From an uncultured Clostridia bacterium (GTDB lineage: Bacteria; Bacillota; Clostridia; TANB77; CAG-508): 12,181 nt of DNA. Of this stretch, positions 1-6,954 are shown piece after piece (positions within the stretch are counted from its first letter, which is position 1; every line of letters starts with the position of its first letter). The notes beneath the pieces are model-generated. The model was given only the letters and a program-made list of their open reading frames with translations, did not search any database and had not been told where the DNA came from. Made by a program: the position numbers and the translations under genes. The DNA lies in contig CAOSZT010000017.1 of assembly GCA_948528155.1 (NCBI GenBank), positions 1 to 12,181 on the forward strand. Reading direction: 5' to 3'.

Positions 1-100
1 AGAAGTTGTAAACTTAAAAAATAAGACAAGCCGTTCGAACGAAGTGAGTTATGGATTAAAGATACAATCGAACGAAGAGAAGTTGTAAACCTAAAAATCA
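1..100. repeat. Degenerate tandem repeat upstream of gatA
   Basis: The ten bases TCGAACGAAG occur at 35-44 and 68-77. AGAAGTTGTAAAC occurs at 1-13 and 78-90, each followed by a TAAAAA tract. The stretch therefore reads as two to three diverged copies of a unit of about 33-43 bp, the first cut by the window edge. A frame stays open from position 2 to a TAA at 86-88 and would encode a short tail containing SNE twice. It could be the 3' end of an upstream gene (gatC would be expected there) or a chance frame through an intergenic repeat. I cannot decide between these. Confidence 0.55.
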
Positions 101-105
101 AGATC

Positions 106-127
106 TGTCCAAATGGACAAGAGGAGG
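106..127 (+). promoter_or_regulatory. gatA leader hairpin and ribosome binding site
   Basis: TGTCCA (106-111) and TGGACA (114-119) form a perfect 6-bp inverted repeat with a 2-base spacer. It lies directly before the Shine-Dalgarno AGGAGG at 122-127, which is 7 bases from the gatA ATG and fixes that start. The hairpin is too short to call a regulator. No promoter for gatA is visible, so transcription probably enters from outside the window. Confidence 0.5.
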
Positions 128-134
128 TAAGTTT

Positions 135-1613
135 ATGGATATTACAGAATTAACAGTTCACGAATTACAAGAAAAGTTAAAAAATAAAGAGATTACAGTT
201 ACTGAAATTACTGAAAGTTATGCAAATAGAATAAATGAGAAAGAAAAAGATGTTAATGCTTTTATAACGACATTGACAGATGAGGCAATTTTAAAGGCAA
301 AAGAAATACAAGCAAAAATAGAAGCAGGAGAATTAAGTGGAGATTTTACTGGAATTCCTATTGGGATAAAAGATAATATTTGTATAAAAGGAACAAGAAC
401 TACTTGTGCTTCTAAAATGTTGGAGAATTTTATAGCTCCTTATAATGCTACTGTTATAGAAAAGTTTAAAGATGAAAATATGATTGATTTAGGTAAATTA
501 AATATGGATGAATTTGCAATGGGAGGGTCAACAGAGTATTCATATTTTAAGAAAACAAGAAATCCTTGGAATTTAGATAAAGTACCAGGTGGCTCATCTG
601 GTGGACCAGCAGCTGCTGTGGCAAGTAATATGGTACCTTGGGCTTTAGGTTCAGATACAGGTGGGTCAATTAGGCAACCAGCAAGTTTTTGTGGTGTTGT
701 AGGTCTAAAACCAACATATGGACTTGTTTCAAGATATGGTTTAGTAGCATTTGCTTCTTCTTTAGATCAAATAGGTCCTATAACAAAAGATGTTGAAGAT
801 AGTGCTTTATTATTAAATTTAATTGCAGGATATGATAAAAAAGATACAACTTCAGAAGATATGCCTAAAAAGGATTATACAAAATGTTTAAAAAATGATG
901 TAAATGGATTAAAAATTGGTGTTCCAAAGGAATTTTTTGCTGAAGGAATAAATGAAGAGGTTAAGCAATCTTTAGAAAATACAATAAAAGAGTATAAAAA
1001 TATGGGTGCTGAAATTGAAGAGTTTTCACTAGATATTGCTAAATACGCATTAGCTACATATTATATAATTGCATGTGCAGAAGCAAGTTCAAATTTAGGA
1101 AGATTTGATGGAATTCGTTATGGATATAGGAATCCAGAGTATAAAAATTTAAAAGAACTTTACAAAAAATCAAGAAGTGAAGGATTTGGAGAAGAAGTAA
1201 AAAGAAGAATTATTTTAGGAACTTATGTGTTATCTTCAGGATATTATGATGCTTATTATAAAAAGGCTCAACAGGTTAGAACTTTAGTTATGAAAGAGTT
1301 TGATAAAGCTTTTGAAAATTATGATGTAATCTTAATACCAACATCACCAACTGTTGCTTTCGATATTGGTTCAAAATCGCACAATCCATTAGAAATGTAT
1401 TTAGCTGATATTTGTACAGTTTCTGTAAATATAGCAGGGCTTCCAGGAATATCAATTCCAGTAGGTGTTGATAAACAAGGTATGCCAATTGGTATGCAAT
1501 TAATTGGAAACAGATTCCAAGAAGAAACTATTTTAAATGCTGCTTATACAATGGAACAAAAGTTGAAATTTAGAGAGAATTATAAGCCAACATTTAAAGG
1601 AGGTGGTATATAA
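135..1613 (+). CDS. gatA: Aspartyl/glutamyl-tRNA(Asn/Gln) amidotransferase subunit A
   Basis: Glutaminase subunit of GatCAB. It releases ammonia from glutamine, which travels to GatB to amidate Glu-tRNA(Gln) and, where it forms, Asp-tRNA(Asn). The 492-aa length is normal for the family. The amidase-signature triad is visible: Lys79 in GIKDN, cis-Ser154 in GGSSGG and nucleophile Ser178 in DTGGS, the numbering known for GatA of other Firmicutes. The Gly/Ser-rich amidase core runs through about residues 70-220 and is followed by the long C-terminal amidase region. The start is the ATG behind AGGAGG. Its TAA shares one base with the ATG of gatB (TAATG), so the subunits are translationally coupled. 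gatC is not in the window. An asnS gene is present at 8335-9726, so tRNA(Gln) is the more likely essential substrate. Confidence 0.97.
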   Translation: MDITELTVHELQEKLKNKEITVTEITESYANRINEKEKDVNAFITTLTDEAILKAKEIQAKIEAGELSGDFTGIPIGIKDNICIKGTRTTCASKMLENFIAPYNATVIEKFKDENMIDLGKLNMDEFAMGGSTEYSYFKKTRNPWNLDKVPGGSSGGPAAAVASNMVPWALGSDTGGSIRQPASFCGVVGLKPTYGLVSRYGLVAFASSLDQIGPITKDVEDSALLLNLIAGYDKKDTTSEDMPKKDYTKCLKNDVNGLKIGVPKEFFAEGINEEVKQSLENTIKEYKNMGAEIEEFSLDIAKYALATYYIIACAEASSNLGRFDGIRYGYRNPEYKNLKELYKKSRSEGFGEEVKRRIILGTYVLSSGYYDAYYKKAQQVRTLVMKEFDKAFENYDVILIPTSPTVAFDIGSKSHNPLEMYLADICTVSVNIAGLPGISIPVGVDKQGMPIGMQLIGNRFQEETILNAAYTMEQKLKFRENYKPTFKGGGI

Positions 1614-3052
1614 TGTCAAGAAATGATTACGAAGTAATAATAGGACTAGAAGTCCATGCAGAGCTATCAACAAAAACAAAAATATTTTGTAGTTGTCCAA
1701 CAGAGTTTGGAGGGATGCCTAACACACAGACATGTCCAATATGTATGGCAATGCCAGGAACATTACCAGTACTAAATGAAAAAGTTGTAGAATATGCAGT
1801 AAAAGCAGGACTTGCAACAAATTGTGAAATTTCAAGAAACTGTAAAAATGACAGAAAAAACTATTACTATCCAGATTTACCAAAATCATATCAAATATCA
1901 CAATTTGATAGACCTCTATGTGAAAAAGGATATATAGAAATAGACACAGTGGAAGGTAAGAAAACAATAAGATTAACAAGAATACATATAGAAGAGGATG
2001 CAGGAAAGTTAAATCATAATGATTTTGCAGGAGGATGTTTAGTTGACCTAAATAGAGCAGGTGTGCCTTTAATAGAAATAGTTTCTGAGCCAGATTTAAG
2101 AAGTGCAGAAGAAGTGGAAAGTTATTTAAGAAAATTAAAGTCAATATTAGAATATATAGAAGTATCAGATTGTAAAATGCAAGAAGGATCTTTTAGAGCA
2201 GATGTTAATGTTTCAGTAAAAAAGAAATCAGATACACAACTTGGAATTCGTACAGAAATGAAAAATATGAACTCTTTTAGAAGTATTGTAAGAGCTATTG
2301 AATATGAAGTAGAGCGACAAATAAATATTTTAGAAGATGGTGGAAAGATTGATCAAGAAACTTTAAGATGGGATGATGTGTCTGGAAAGACATTTTCAAT
2401 GAGAGATAAGGCAGATGCACAAGATTATAGATATTTTCCAGAGCCAGATTTGGTTGCAATAAAACTTTCTGAAGAATATATTGAAAATATAAAAAGTACT
2501 TTACCAGAATTGCCAGAAAGTAGAAAACAAAGATATTTAGAACAATATAATTTGTCTGAAAAAGATGCTAATATTATTACAGCATCAAAATATTTATCAG
2601 ATTTATTTGAAAGTGCAATAAATGTTTGTAATAATCCAAAGTCAGTAAATAACTGGATTATATCAGATATATCAAGAATATTAAACGAAACAGAAATGGA
2701 TCCAATTTCAATTCCTTTTAATGGTAAACAATTAGGAAAACTAGTAATTTTAATAGATAAAGGGACAATTAGTTCAAGTATTGGAAAAAAAGTGCTAACA
2801 GAGTTGTTTGAAAATCCAAGAGATCCAGAGGAGATTGTAAAAGAAAAAGGCTGGATTCAAATTTCTGATGAAAGTGCAATCAAAGATGTTGTTGTTAAAA
2901 TATTGCAAGCGAATCCTCAGTCTATTGCAGATTTTAAGGCAGGAAAGGATAGAGCTTTGGGATTTTTAGTTGGACAGGCTATGAAGGAGACTAGGGGACA
3001 GGCTAATCCTAAGATGTTAAATGAAATGTTTTTGGAAGAGTTACAAAAATAG
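1613..3052 (+). CDS. gatB: Aspartyl/glutamyl-tRNA(Asn/Gln) amidotransferase subunit B
   Basis: tRNA-binding kinase/transamidase subunit of GatCAB. It phosphorylates the misacylated Glu or Asp and replaces the phosphate with ammonia supplied by GatA. At 479 aa it is full length. The N-terminal cradle carries IGLEVHAELST, the four cysteines expected to bind zinc (Cys26, Cys28, Cys41, Cys44), the KNYYYPDLPKSYQISQ segment and HIEEDAGKL. A helical domain follows, and a YqeY-like tail domain covers roughly the last 75 residues and recognises tRNA. The ribosome binding site AAAGGAGGTGG lies inside the end of gatA, and the genes overlap by one base. A 60-bp palindrome begins 8 bp after the stop and probably ends the operon. 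Confidence 0.97.
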   Translation: MSRNDYEVIIGLEVHAELSTKTKIFCSCPTEFGGMPNTQTCPICMAMPGTLPVLNEKVVEYAVKAGLATNCEISRNCKNDRKNYYYPDLPKSYQISQFDRPLCEKGYIEIDTVEGKKTIRLTRIHIEEDAGKLNHNDFAGGCLVDLNRAGVPLIEIVSEPDLRSAEEVESYLRKLKSILEYIEVSDCKMQEGSFRADVNVSVKKKSDTQLGIRTEMKNMNSFRSIVRAIEYEVERQINILEDGGKIDQETLRWDDVSGKTFSMRDKADAQDYRYFPEPDLVAIKLSEEYIENIKSTLPELPESRKQRYLEQYNLSEKDANIITASKYLSDLFESAINVCNNPKSVNNWIISDISRILNETEMDPISIPFNGKQLGKLVILIDKGTISSSIGKKVLTELFENPRDPEEIVKEKGWIQISDESAIKDVVVKILQANPQSIADFKAGKDRALGFLVGQAMKETRGQANPKMLNEMFLEELQK

Positions 3053-3060
3053 GCAAGAGA

Positions 3061-3131
3061 AAAAAATGGCTTCAGGGAGGGATTCAGGGACGTCCCTGAA
3101 TCCCTCCTTGAAGCCATTTTTCTCTCTTTTT
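3061..3131. terminator. 60-bp near-perfect palindrome, probable bidirectional terminator
   Basis: Positions 3061-3090 and 3091-3120 are reverse complements at 29 of 30 positions with no spacer; the centre reads GGGACGTCCC. Pyrimidines CTCTCTTTTTT follow on the plus strand, and an A-rich purine run (3055-3065) flanks the other side. The structure sits between convergent genes, gatB (plus) and a small membrane protein gene (minus), so it can stop transcription from both. It is longer and more perfect than an ordinary terminator and may have been captured from a repetitive element (compare 8233-8312). Confidence 0.7.
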
Positions 3132-3382
3132 TATGTTAGTTGCTTTTTTATTTTATCAGCAGCAAATCCACAAATAATAAACTCTACTCCAAAGGTCAAA
3201 CTAAGTTTGAATAAAATAAAACCTATTGTATATAACAGAGGTACTGTAAATGATATATTATATGTAATTAGGATAATTAAAGAAATTATTCCTAAAAAGA
3301 AGCAGAATTTTAAACCATTTTTCATAATTTTTTTTGCTAGTTTATCTAAGTTTTTAAAACTTTCTAAAATATTTTTAATCAT
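3131..3382 (-). CDS. Small two-helix membrane protein, function unknown
   Basis: Encodes 83 aa. The basic N-terminus contains FKNLDKLAKKIMK. Two hydrophobic segments follow, about residues 26-43 and 49-72 from the ATG, and a short KIKKQ tail closes the protein, so a small inner-membrane protein is likely. I do not recognise a named family, although similar short proteins seem to occur in Clostridia near rpsT. The frame extends to a GTG at 3391, but AGGTGA lies at the right distance before the ATG at 3382, so I prefer that start. The gene lies downstream of rpsT on the same strand but is separated from it by a terminator, and it converges on gatB. Confidence 0.65.
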   Translation of the reverse strand: MIKNILESFKNLDKLAKKIMKNGLKFCFFLGIISLIILITYNISFTVPLLYTIGFILFKLSLTFGVEFIICGFAADKIKKQLT

Positions 3383-3400
3383 ATGTATCACCTATAAATA

Positions 3401-3429
3401 ATAATAACATCGAAAGTAAGTAATATCAA
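3401..3429 (-). promoter_or_regulatory. Candidate sigma-A promoter for the small membrane protein
   Basis: On the minus strand TTGATA (3429-3424), a 17-bp spacer and TATTAT (3406-3401) fit the consensus. The predicted transcript start falls only about 10-15 bases before the ATG at 3382, leaving just room for the AGGTGA. In DNA this AT-rich a chance match is possible. Confidence 0.4.
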
Positions 3430-3490
3430 TGGAAATTAAATCCACTTAGTATTTTATAATTCATAATTAAAAAGTAATTTTTCTAAAATA

Positions 3491-3513
3491 AAAAAATCCG
3501 CATTTTTGCGAAT
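3491..3513 (-). terminator. Rho-independent terminator of rpsT
   Basis: Read on the minus strand, ATTCGCA (3513-3507) and TGCGGAT (3502-3496) form a 7-bp stem with one G-U pair around an AAAA loop. A T-run (complement of the As at 3491-3496) follows directly. It lies 40 bp past the rpsT stop and before the next minus-strand gene. Confidence 0.8.
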
Positions 3514-3553
3514 TTCTTAAAATAAAAACTATGCATAATTTTCATTTTTTTGC

Positions 3554-3820
3554 TTAGGCTACAGCTGTTTTTAATTTTTTTGATAAACTTGATTTTTTTC
3601 TTGCTGCTGTGTTTTTTACAATAACTCCTTTTGTACAAGCTTGATCTATTTTTTTTGTTGCTTCTGAGAATAGTGCTTTTGCTTCTTCTGTTTTTCCTGC
3701 TTCTATTGCTTGTTCAAATTTCTTTATTGCTGTTTTGTATGCTGATTTTATCATATTATTTCTTAAAGTTTTCTTTTCTATTACTTTAACTCTTTTTTTT
3801 GCTGATTTGATGTTTGGCAT
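3554..3820 (-). CDS. rpsT: 30S ribosomal protein S20
   Basis: Primary-binding 16S rRNA protein of the small subunit. The 88-aa length is typical. The N-terminus MPNIKSAKKRVKVIEKK, the repeated Lys/Ala-rich helices and the NTAARKKSSLSKKL C-terminal segment are diagnostic of S20. It is translated from an ATG behind AAAGGAGGTG. It forms a single-gene transcript with its own promoter (3862-3890) and terminator (3491-3513). The leader is only about 35 nt, so no extended regulatory structure is visible. Confidence 0.97.
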   Translation of the reverse strand: MPNIKSAKKRVKVIEKKTLRNNMIKSAYKTAIKKFEQAIEAGKTEEAKALFSEATKKIDQACTKGVIVKNTAARKKSSLSKKLKTAVA

Positions 3821-3861
3821 TTTTGCACCTCCTTTTAGTCTTAATTATATTAACGTAAATT

Positions 3862-3890
3862 ATTTTAACATATATTTCTAAATTTGGCAA
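3862..3890 (-). promoter_or_regulatory. Sigma-A promoter of rpsT
   Basis: On the minus strand TTGCCA (3890-3885), exactly 17 bp and TAAAAT (3867-3862) lie about 40 bp upstream of the rpsT start codon. Confidence 0.75.
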
Positions 3891-3947
3891 GGGGTTTGGG
3901 AAATTTTACATAAAATATGTACTACTATGAAAACTAAAATAGAATAA

Positions 3948-3975
3948 TTCATAATAAAGATATTCTTAATATGAA
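3948..3975 (-). terminator. Weak hairpin after the three-gene operon
   Basis: TTCATAATAAAGA (3948-3960) is nearly the reverse complement of TTCTTAATATGAA (3963-3975). It forms an imperfect AT-rich stem just past the stop codon at 3978. The T-run on the minus strand is poor (TTATTCTATTTT), so this is only a candidate end for the operon. Confidence 0.35.
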
Positions 3976-3977
3976 AA

Positions 3978-4412
3978 TCATTTATTAAAGATGTTTTTAA
4001 TTTTAGTAATAACTTTAGTAAAAAGGTTTTCTTTATTTTCTACTACAATCAGAGATTGGTTTACATCTTCTTTTTTATTTTTATTAAAGATATCATTTGA
4101 ATTATATTTTTTATTTAATTTTTCTTGTTGTAATATTTCATTCCATTCTAATGCACTAATAAATTCAATTCTATTTATATTGTTACACCAATATTTGTTA
4201 CAAATTACAGCTAAAATATCTATTGTTTTCTTTTTTAAATTCATTTTTTCTATTGGGGTTGAAAAGTTTATATTTGGTTGATAATTTTTAGAAGAATTTT
4301 GTTTTAAAAAGTTTATAAATTGTTTTGGGATTTTTTCAACATCTTCTTTATTAGTATTATCTAAAATTTCCAAAACTTCAGTTGCTGCTTGACTATATTC
4401 TATACTAACCAT
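3978..4412 (-). CDS. Hypothetical 144-aa protein, third gene of an uncharacterised operon
   Basis: I do not recognise a named family. Residues 1-105 are charged and probably helical; the region contains DVEKIPKQFINFLKQN and a hydrophobic core near residues 60-76 with Cys71 and Cys76. Residues 106-120 are low-complexity Asn/Lys. The tail (121-144) begins LIVV, then LFTK at 130-133, and ends in a basic amphipathic helix that could touch a membrane or a partner. The same LIVV...LFTK...IF..K arrangement occurs in the 62-aa protein at 10391-10579. There is no signal peptide, so a cytoplasmic location is likely. Its ATG follows the TAA of the 489-aa gene with no gap, and AGGAGGGAG lies inside that upstream gene, so the two are tightly coupled and probably act together. 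Confidence 0.8.
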   Translation of the reverse strand: MVSIEYSQAATEVLEILDNTNKEDVEKIPKQFINFLKQNSSKNYQPNINFSTPIEKMNLKKKTIDILAVICNKYWCNNINRIEFISALEWNEILQQEKLNKKYNSNDIFNKNKKEDVNQSLIVVENKENLFTKVITKIKNIFNK

Positions 4413-5882
4413 TTACTCCCTCCTATATTCTTCATTGTTTTTTTCTAAAATTTTTCCATTTATAATTTGTAAATATTCTTTTAATGCATTATTCATGCCA
4501 CTTTGAGTAGCAACTTTAGCAACACCTTGTGTTATACTTTTAGCTGTTAATTTAGAATTCCCATTTTTAGGTAACTTATTTTGTATAGATTTTATTAATG
4601 TTCTCATAATAACAGAATCTACATTAATTTCAGGTGCATATTTTTTCATATTTTCCATAGGCGATTGGATGAATGTATTTATATCCATATTGTTGGCTTT
4701 ACATATATTATTTATGGCTAAATTTAACACCTCAAGTCTTCCTTGATTTATAAAATTTGTATAAGTTTGATAAACTTCAGCATTTAAAGAATGTATTAAA
4801 ATCATTTTATCATCTTTCTTTAAAAAGTGAGAACCTCTTATTAAAATACCTGGTTTATTAATATCATTACTATATAGAAGTGCAGGACATAAACAGATAT
4901 CACTTTTTCCAATTCTTGTATTATATATTGTATTTTTTCTATTATTTTTTCTGCATTCTATATCATATTTAATATTATTTTGATAAAACAATAATTCTAT
5001 TAATTTACCAACTTCAATATTAATTCCATTTAAATTTGCTGAAATCATATGAGTTTCTAAATTTTTTGTTAAATTAAGTCTAGATTCAACAAAAGTCATT
5101 ATAGTGCATTGTTTTTGTAAATCTTTTTTATGTTCTAGGTTTAATTGTTTAGAAATTTTATCAATACCAAGATCTTTTACTAATTTTGATAATACAAAGT
5201 TTCTACTTTCTTTAATTTCCTCTTGAGTAGCACTAAAATCAGTTCGTATATTAAGAGCTTTGAGTTTTTGCTTATTTTGTGGTTGCATTTTAAATTGAAT
5301 ACCATCTAAAGTTCCATCATATTCAGTTGAATCAATAGCGAAATAATTACTATCTATTTCAACTGAAGTTTCTTGATGTGGAATTCCAGTTTTAATCCAC
5401 CTAGAATCATTTTTATATATATCTACAAAAAAATCTCCAGCTGTTATTCCCATATGTAATAAAATATCTCTAGTAAATTTTGCTTGTGAATAACAAAAAC
5501 CTTTTCCAAATACAGATAAAAAAAGAGGGTATCTGCTTAAATCCATAATTTCTTTATCTTTAGTACTTCTTTGTTTTACATTTTCATACATTGCCATAAT
5601 TCTCATATATTCTAAAACATTTAGAACATTTTGTTTTTTGGAAAAGTTTGGATTATAAATCATTTCTACTATATGTTCTAATTTTTTTTCATAATCATAG
5701 AATAATTGCATTGGAGAATTATTAATAATGTAATAGAATTTAGGATCATTTTCTAATTGTTCAAAATACATATGCATATTTGGACTATATTTTTCGGGTT
5801 TTATATGAATGTTCATTTGCAATTTACGTATATCTTTTTGAGCTTCAATAATTTCATCTAATATTCTTCCTTGTATATTCAA
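4413..5882 (-). CDS. Hypothetical 489-aa protein with transglutaminase-like Cys-His-Asp core
   Basis: No named family is recognised. Residues 120-190 resemble a transglutaminase/papain-fold core: GFCYSQAKFTRDILLHMGI places Cys130 at a helix start, and HQETSVEIDSNYFAIDST supplies His169 and Asp184. The Cys-to-His spacing (39) and His-to-Asp spacing (15) fit microbial transglutaminase-like domains. The function, whether protease, amidase or cross-linking, is inference. Residues 1-115 are mainly helical and 200-489 are helical or mixed with no known motif. There is no signal peptide or membrane segment. Translation probably starts at a TTG behind AAGGAGA; an in-frame TAA lies just upstream and the next ATG is at codon 23. 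It is the second gene of the operon, 70 bp after the 54-aa gene and directly abutting the 144-aa gene. Confidence 0.8.
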   Translation of the reverse strand: MNIQGRILDEIIEAQKDIRKLQMNIHIKPEKYSPNMHMYFEQLENDPKFYYIINNSPMQLFYDYEKKLEHIVEMIYNPNFSKKQNVLNVLEYMRIMAMYENVKQRSTKDKEIMDLSRYPLFLSVFGKGFCYSQAKFTRDILLHMGITAGDFFVDIYKNDSRWIKTGIPHQETSVEIDSNYFAIDSTEYDGTLDGIQFKMQPQNKQKLKALNIRTDFSATQEEIKESRNFVLSKLVKDLGIDKISKQLNLEHKKDLQKQCTIMTFVESRLNLTKNLETHMISANLNGINIEVGKLIELLFYQNNIKYDIECRKNNRKNTIYNTRIGKSDICLCPALLYSNDINKPGILIRGSHFLKKDDKMILIHSLNAEVYQTYTNFINQGRLEVLNLAINNICKANNMDINTFIQSPMENMKKYAPEINVDSVIMRTLIKSIQNKLPKNGNSKLTAKSITQGVAKVATQSGMNNALKEYLQIINGKILEKNNEEYRRE

Positions 5883-5925
5883 ATTTATTTTCTCCTTAGT
5901 TTTTTATTTTGTATTTGTATTGCCT

Positions 5926-5994
5926 GAGAAAATGGTAGTATATTATTTAAGTTTATTTCTTTTCTCTACTATTATAATTCTTAGGCACTACCAT
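5926..5994 (-). other. Interlocked inverted repeats between the 54-aa and 489-aa genes
   Basis: GAGAAAA (5926-5932) pairs with TTTTCTC (5960-5966), and ATGGTAGT (5932-5939) pairs with ACTACCAT (5987-5994). On the minus-strand transcript the order is A, B, A', B', so the two stems interlock like a pseudoknot, or alternate. They span the end of the 54-aa gene and the gap to the 489-aa gene. The DNA is AT-rich, so chance cannot be excluded. Confidence 0.25.
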
Positions 5995-6117
5995 ATTTTT
6001 GGGTTTTTTATCATTACACTTAGGTTTACCAGAATTCAAATGGTCATAAACCTCAGAAATTTCTAAATTAGAGCCATTTCCATCAATAATTTCAATATCT
6101 TTTTTATCTTTATTCAT
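5953..6117 (-). CDS. Small 54-aa protein, first gene of an uncharacterised operon
   Basis: The frame begins at an ATG (6117-6115) with GGAGGT at good spacing and ends at TAA. The protein is hydrophilic: an acidic first half contains IEIIDGNGSNLEISEVYDHL, and a Lys-rich second half contains a single Cys34 and the tail motif KPKNMVVPK (38-46). It has eleven lysines, no glutamine, and no signal peptide or membrane helix. The ending resembles that of the 62-aa protein at 10391-10579 (KPKN then IIVPK). A consensus promoter sits just upstream, and the 489-aa transglutaminase-like gene follows. Function is unknown; a small partner or substrate of the 489-aa protein is a reasonable guess. Support for the gene comes from the RBS, promoter and motif sharing. 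Confidence 0.72.
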   Translation of the reverse strand: MNKDKKDIEIIDGNGSNLEISEVYDHLNSGKPKCNDKKPKNMVVPKNYNSREKK

Positions 6118-6150
6118 AAATACCTCCAAAAAATAAGAATATTCAAAATA

Positions 6151-6179
6151 ATATTATCATAAAATAACATAATTATCAA
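6151..6179 (-). promoter_or_regulatory. Sigma-A promoter of the 54/489/144-aa operon
   Basis: On the minus strand TTGATA (6179-6174), a 17-bp spacer and TAATAT (6156-6151), with TG one base before the -10 (extended -10). It lies about 34 bp from the 54-aa start codon and is divergent to the scpB promoter. Confidence 0.7.
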
Positions 6180-6210
6180 CAAAAAAACAAAAAAGTTTTA
6201 AGTCTAAATA

Positions 6211-6239
6211 TTGACATAAAATCAAAAAAATGTAATAAT
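6211..6239 (+). promoter_or_regulatory. Sigma-A promoter of scpB-proS
   Basis: TTGACA (6211-6216), a 17-bp spacer ending in TGT, and AATAAT (6234-6239). The -35 is perfect and the TG gives an extended -10. The leader to the scpB ATG is only about 30 nt, which rules out a T-box or other long leader in front of this transcript. Confidence 0.75.
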
Positions 6240-6277
6240 ATACAGGAAAAAAATTAAGAAAAAGAGTAGGAAAATTA

Positions 6278-6886
6278 ATGGAAATAGAAAAAATAAAATC
6301 AGTAATAGAAGCCATACTATTTTCAGCAGGGAGAAAAGTTACTACTAGAGAGTTAATGATTTCGTTAGAGATTTCAAGAGATGATTTGGAAAATATAATT
6401 TATTTAATGCAAGAGGATTATAAAAAACCTAATAGAGGAATAGAAATAATAAAAGTAGAAGATGGCTTTCAATTATGTACAAAGAAAGAGTTATATGAAA
6501 ATATATATCCAATTTTAGATAAAAGAACAAAACCGAATTTATCTAGTGCTGCATTAGAAACACTTGCAATAATAGCATATAATGATAAGATAACAAGAGC
6601 TGAGATAGAGGCAATAAGGGGAGTTAGTGCAGATGCTTGTATTTATAAGTTATTGGAGTTTGGATTGATACAAGAGGCAGGAAAGTCTGATTTACCAGGA
6701 AAACCTATGACTTATATAACAACTGATGAGTTTTTAAGAATGTTTGGCTATACATCTTTAAACGATTTACCAAGACTTCCTAAATATAGACTTGATGAAA
6801 ATCAACAAATTGTAATTGATGAAATAATAGATGATGATGTAGTAAATGAGGCTCCAGAACCCGAAAGGGAAGAAAATAATAAATAA
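6278..6886 (+). CDS. scpB: Segregation and condensation protein B
   Basis: ScpB dimerises through winged-helix domains and binds ScpA, the kleisin that closes the SMC ring, to organise and separate the chromosome. The 202-aa length is typical. The first winged helix covers about residues 5-85 (IEAILFSAGRKVTTREL) and the second about 88-168. The second carries the family segments LSSAALETLAIIAYNDKIT, RAEIEAIRGV and DLPGKPMTYITTDEFLRMFG. An acidic tail follows residue 175. The ribosome binding site (AGTAGG) is weak. Usually scpA lies immediately upstream; here scpB is the first gene behind its own promoter, and proS follows after 68 bp with no terminator visible, so the two are probably cotranscribed. 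Confidence 0.95.
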   Translation: MEIEKIKSVIEAILFSAGRKVTTRELMISLEISRDDLENIIYLMQEDYKKPNRGIEIIKVEDGFQLCTKKELYENIYPILDKRTKPNLSSAALETLAIIAYNDKITRAEIEAIRGVSADACIYKLLEFGLIQEAGKSDLPGKPMTYITTDEFLRMFGYTSLNDLPRLPKYRLDENQQIVIDEIIDDDVVNEAPEPEREENNK

Positions 6887-6954
6887 TAGAAATGTGAAGT
6901 TTAATATTTAAGTTTAAGGAAGGTATTAAAAAGAGAAGAAAGAAGGAAATAAAA

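Noticed and set aside
1719..2144. 141-codon minus-strand frame inside gatB
   Set aside because: It is Leu/Phe-rich antisense translation of a clearly real gatB, with no ribosome binding site.
3021..3401. Plus-strand frame of 126 codons after gatB, and a matching minus-strand frame at 2917-3117
   Set aside because: Both run through the 3061-3120 palindrome and share nearly the same peptide only because the palindrome is symmetrical. The plus frame then lies antisense to the small membrane protein gene.
6240..6954. Possible T-box riboswitch ahead of proS (and likewise ahead of asnS at 9727-9760)
   Set aside because: Promoters lie about 25-30 nt from the scpB and asnS starts, and the 68-bp scpB-proS gap has no T-box-like structure, so no room exists for such leaders.
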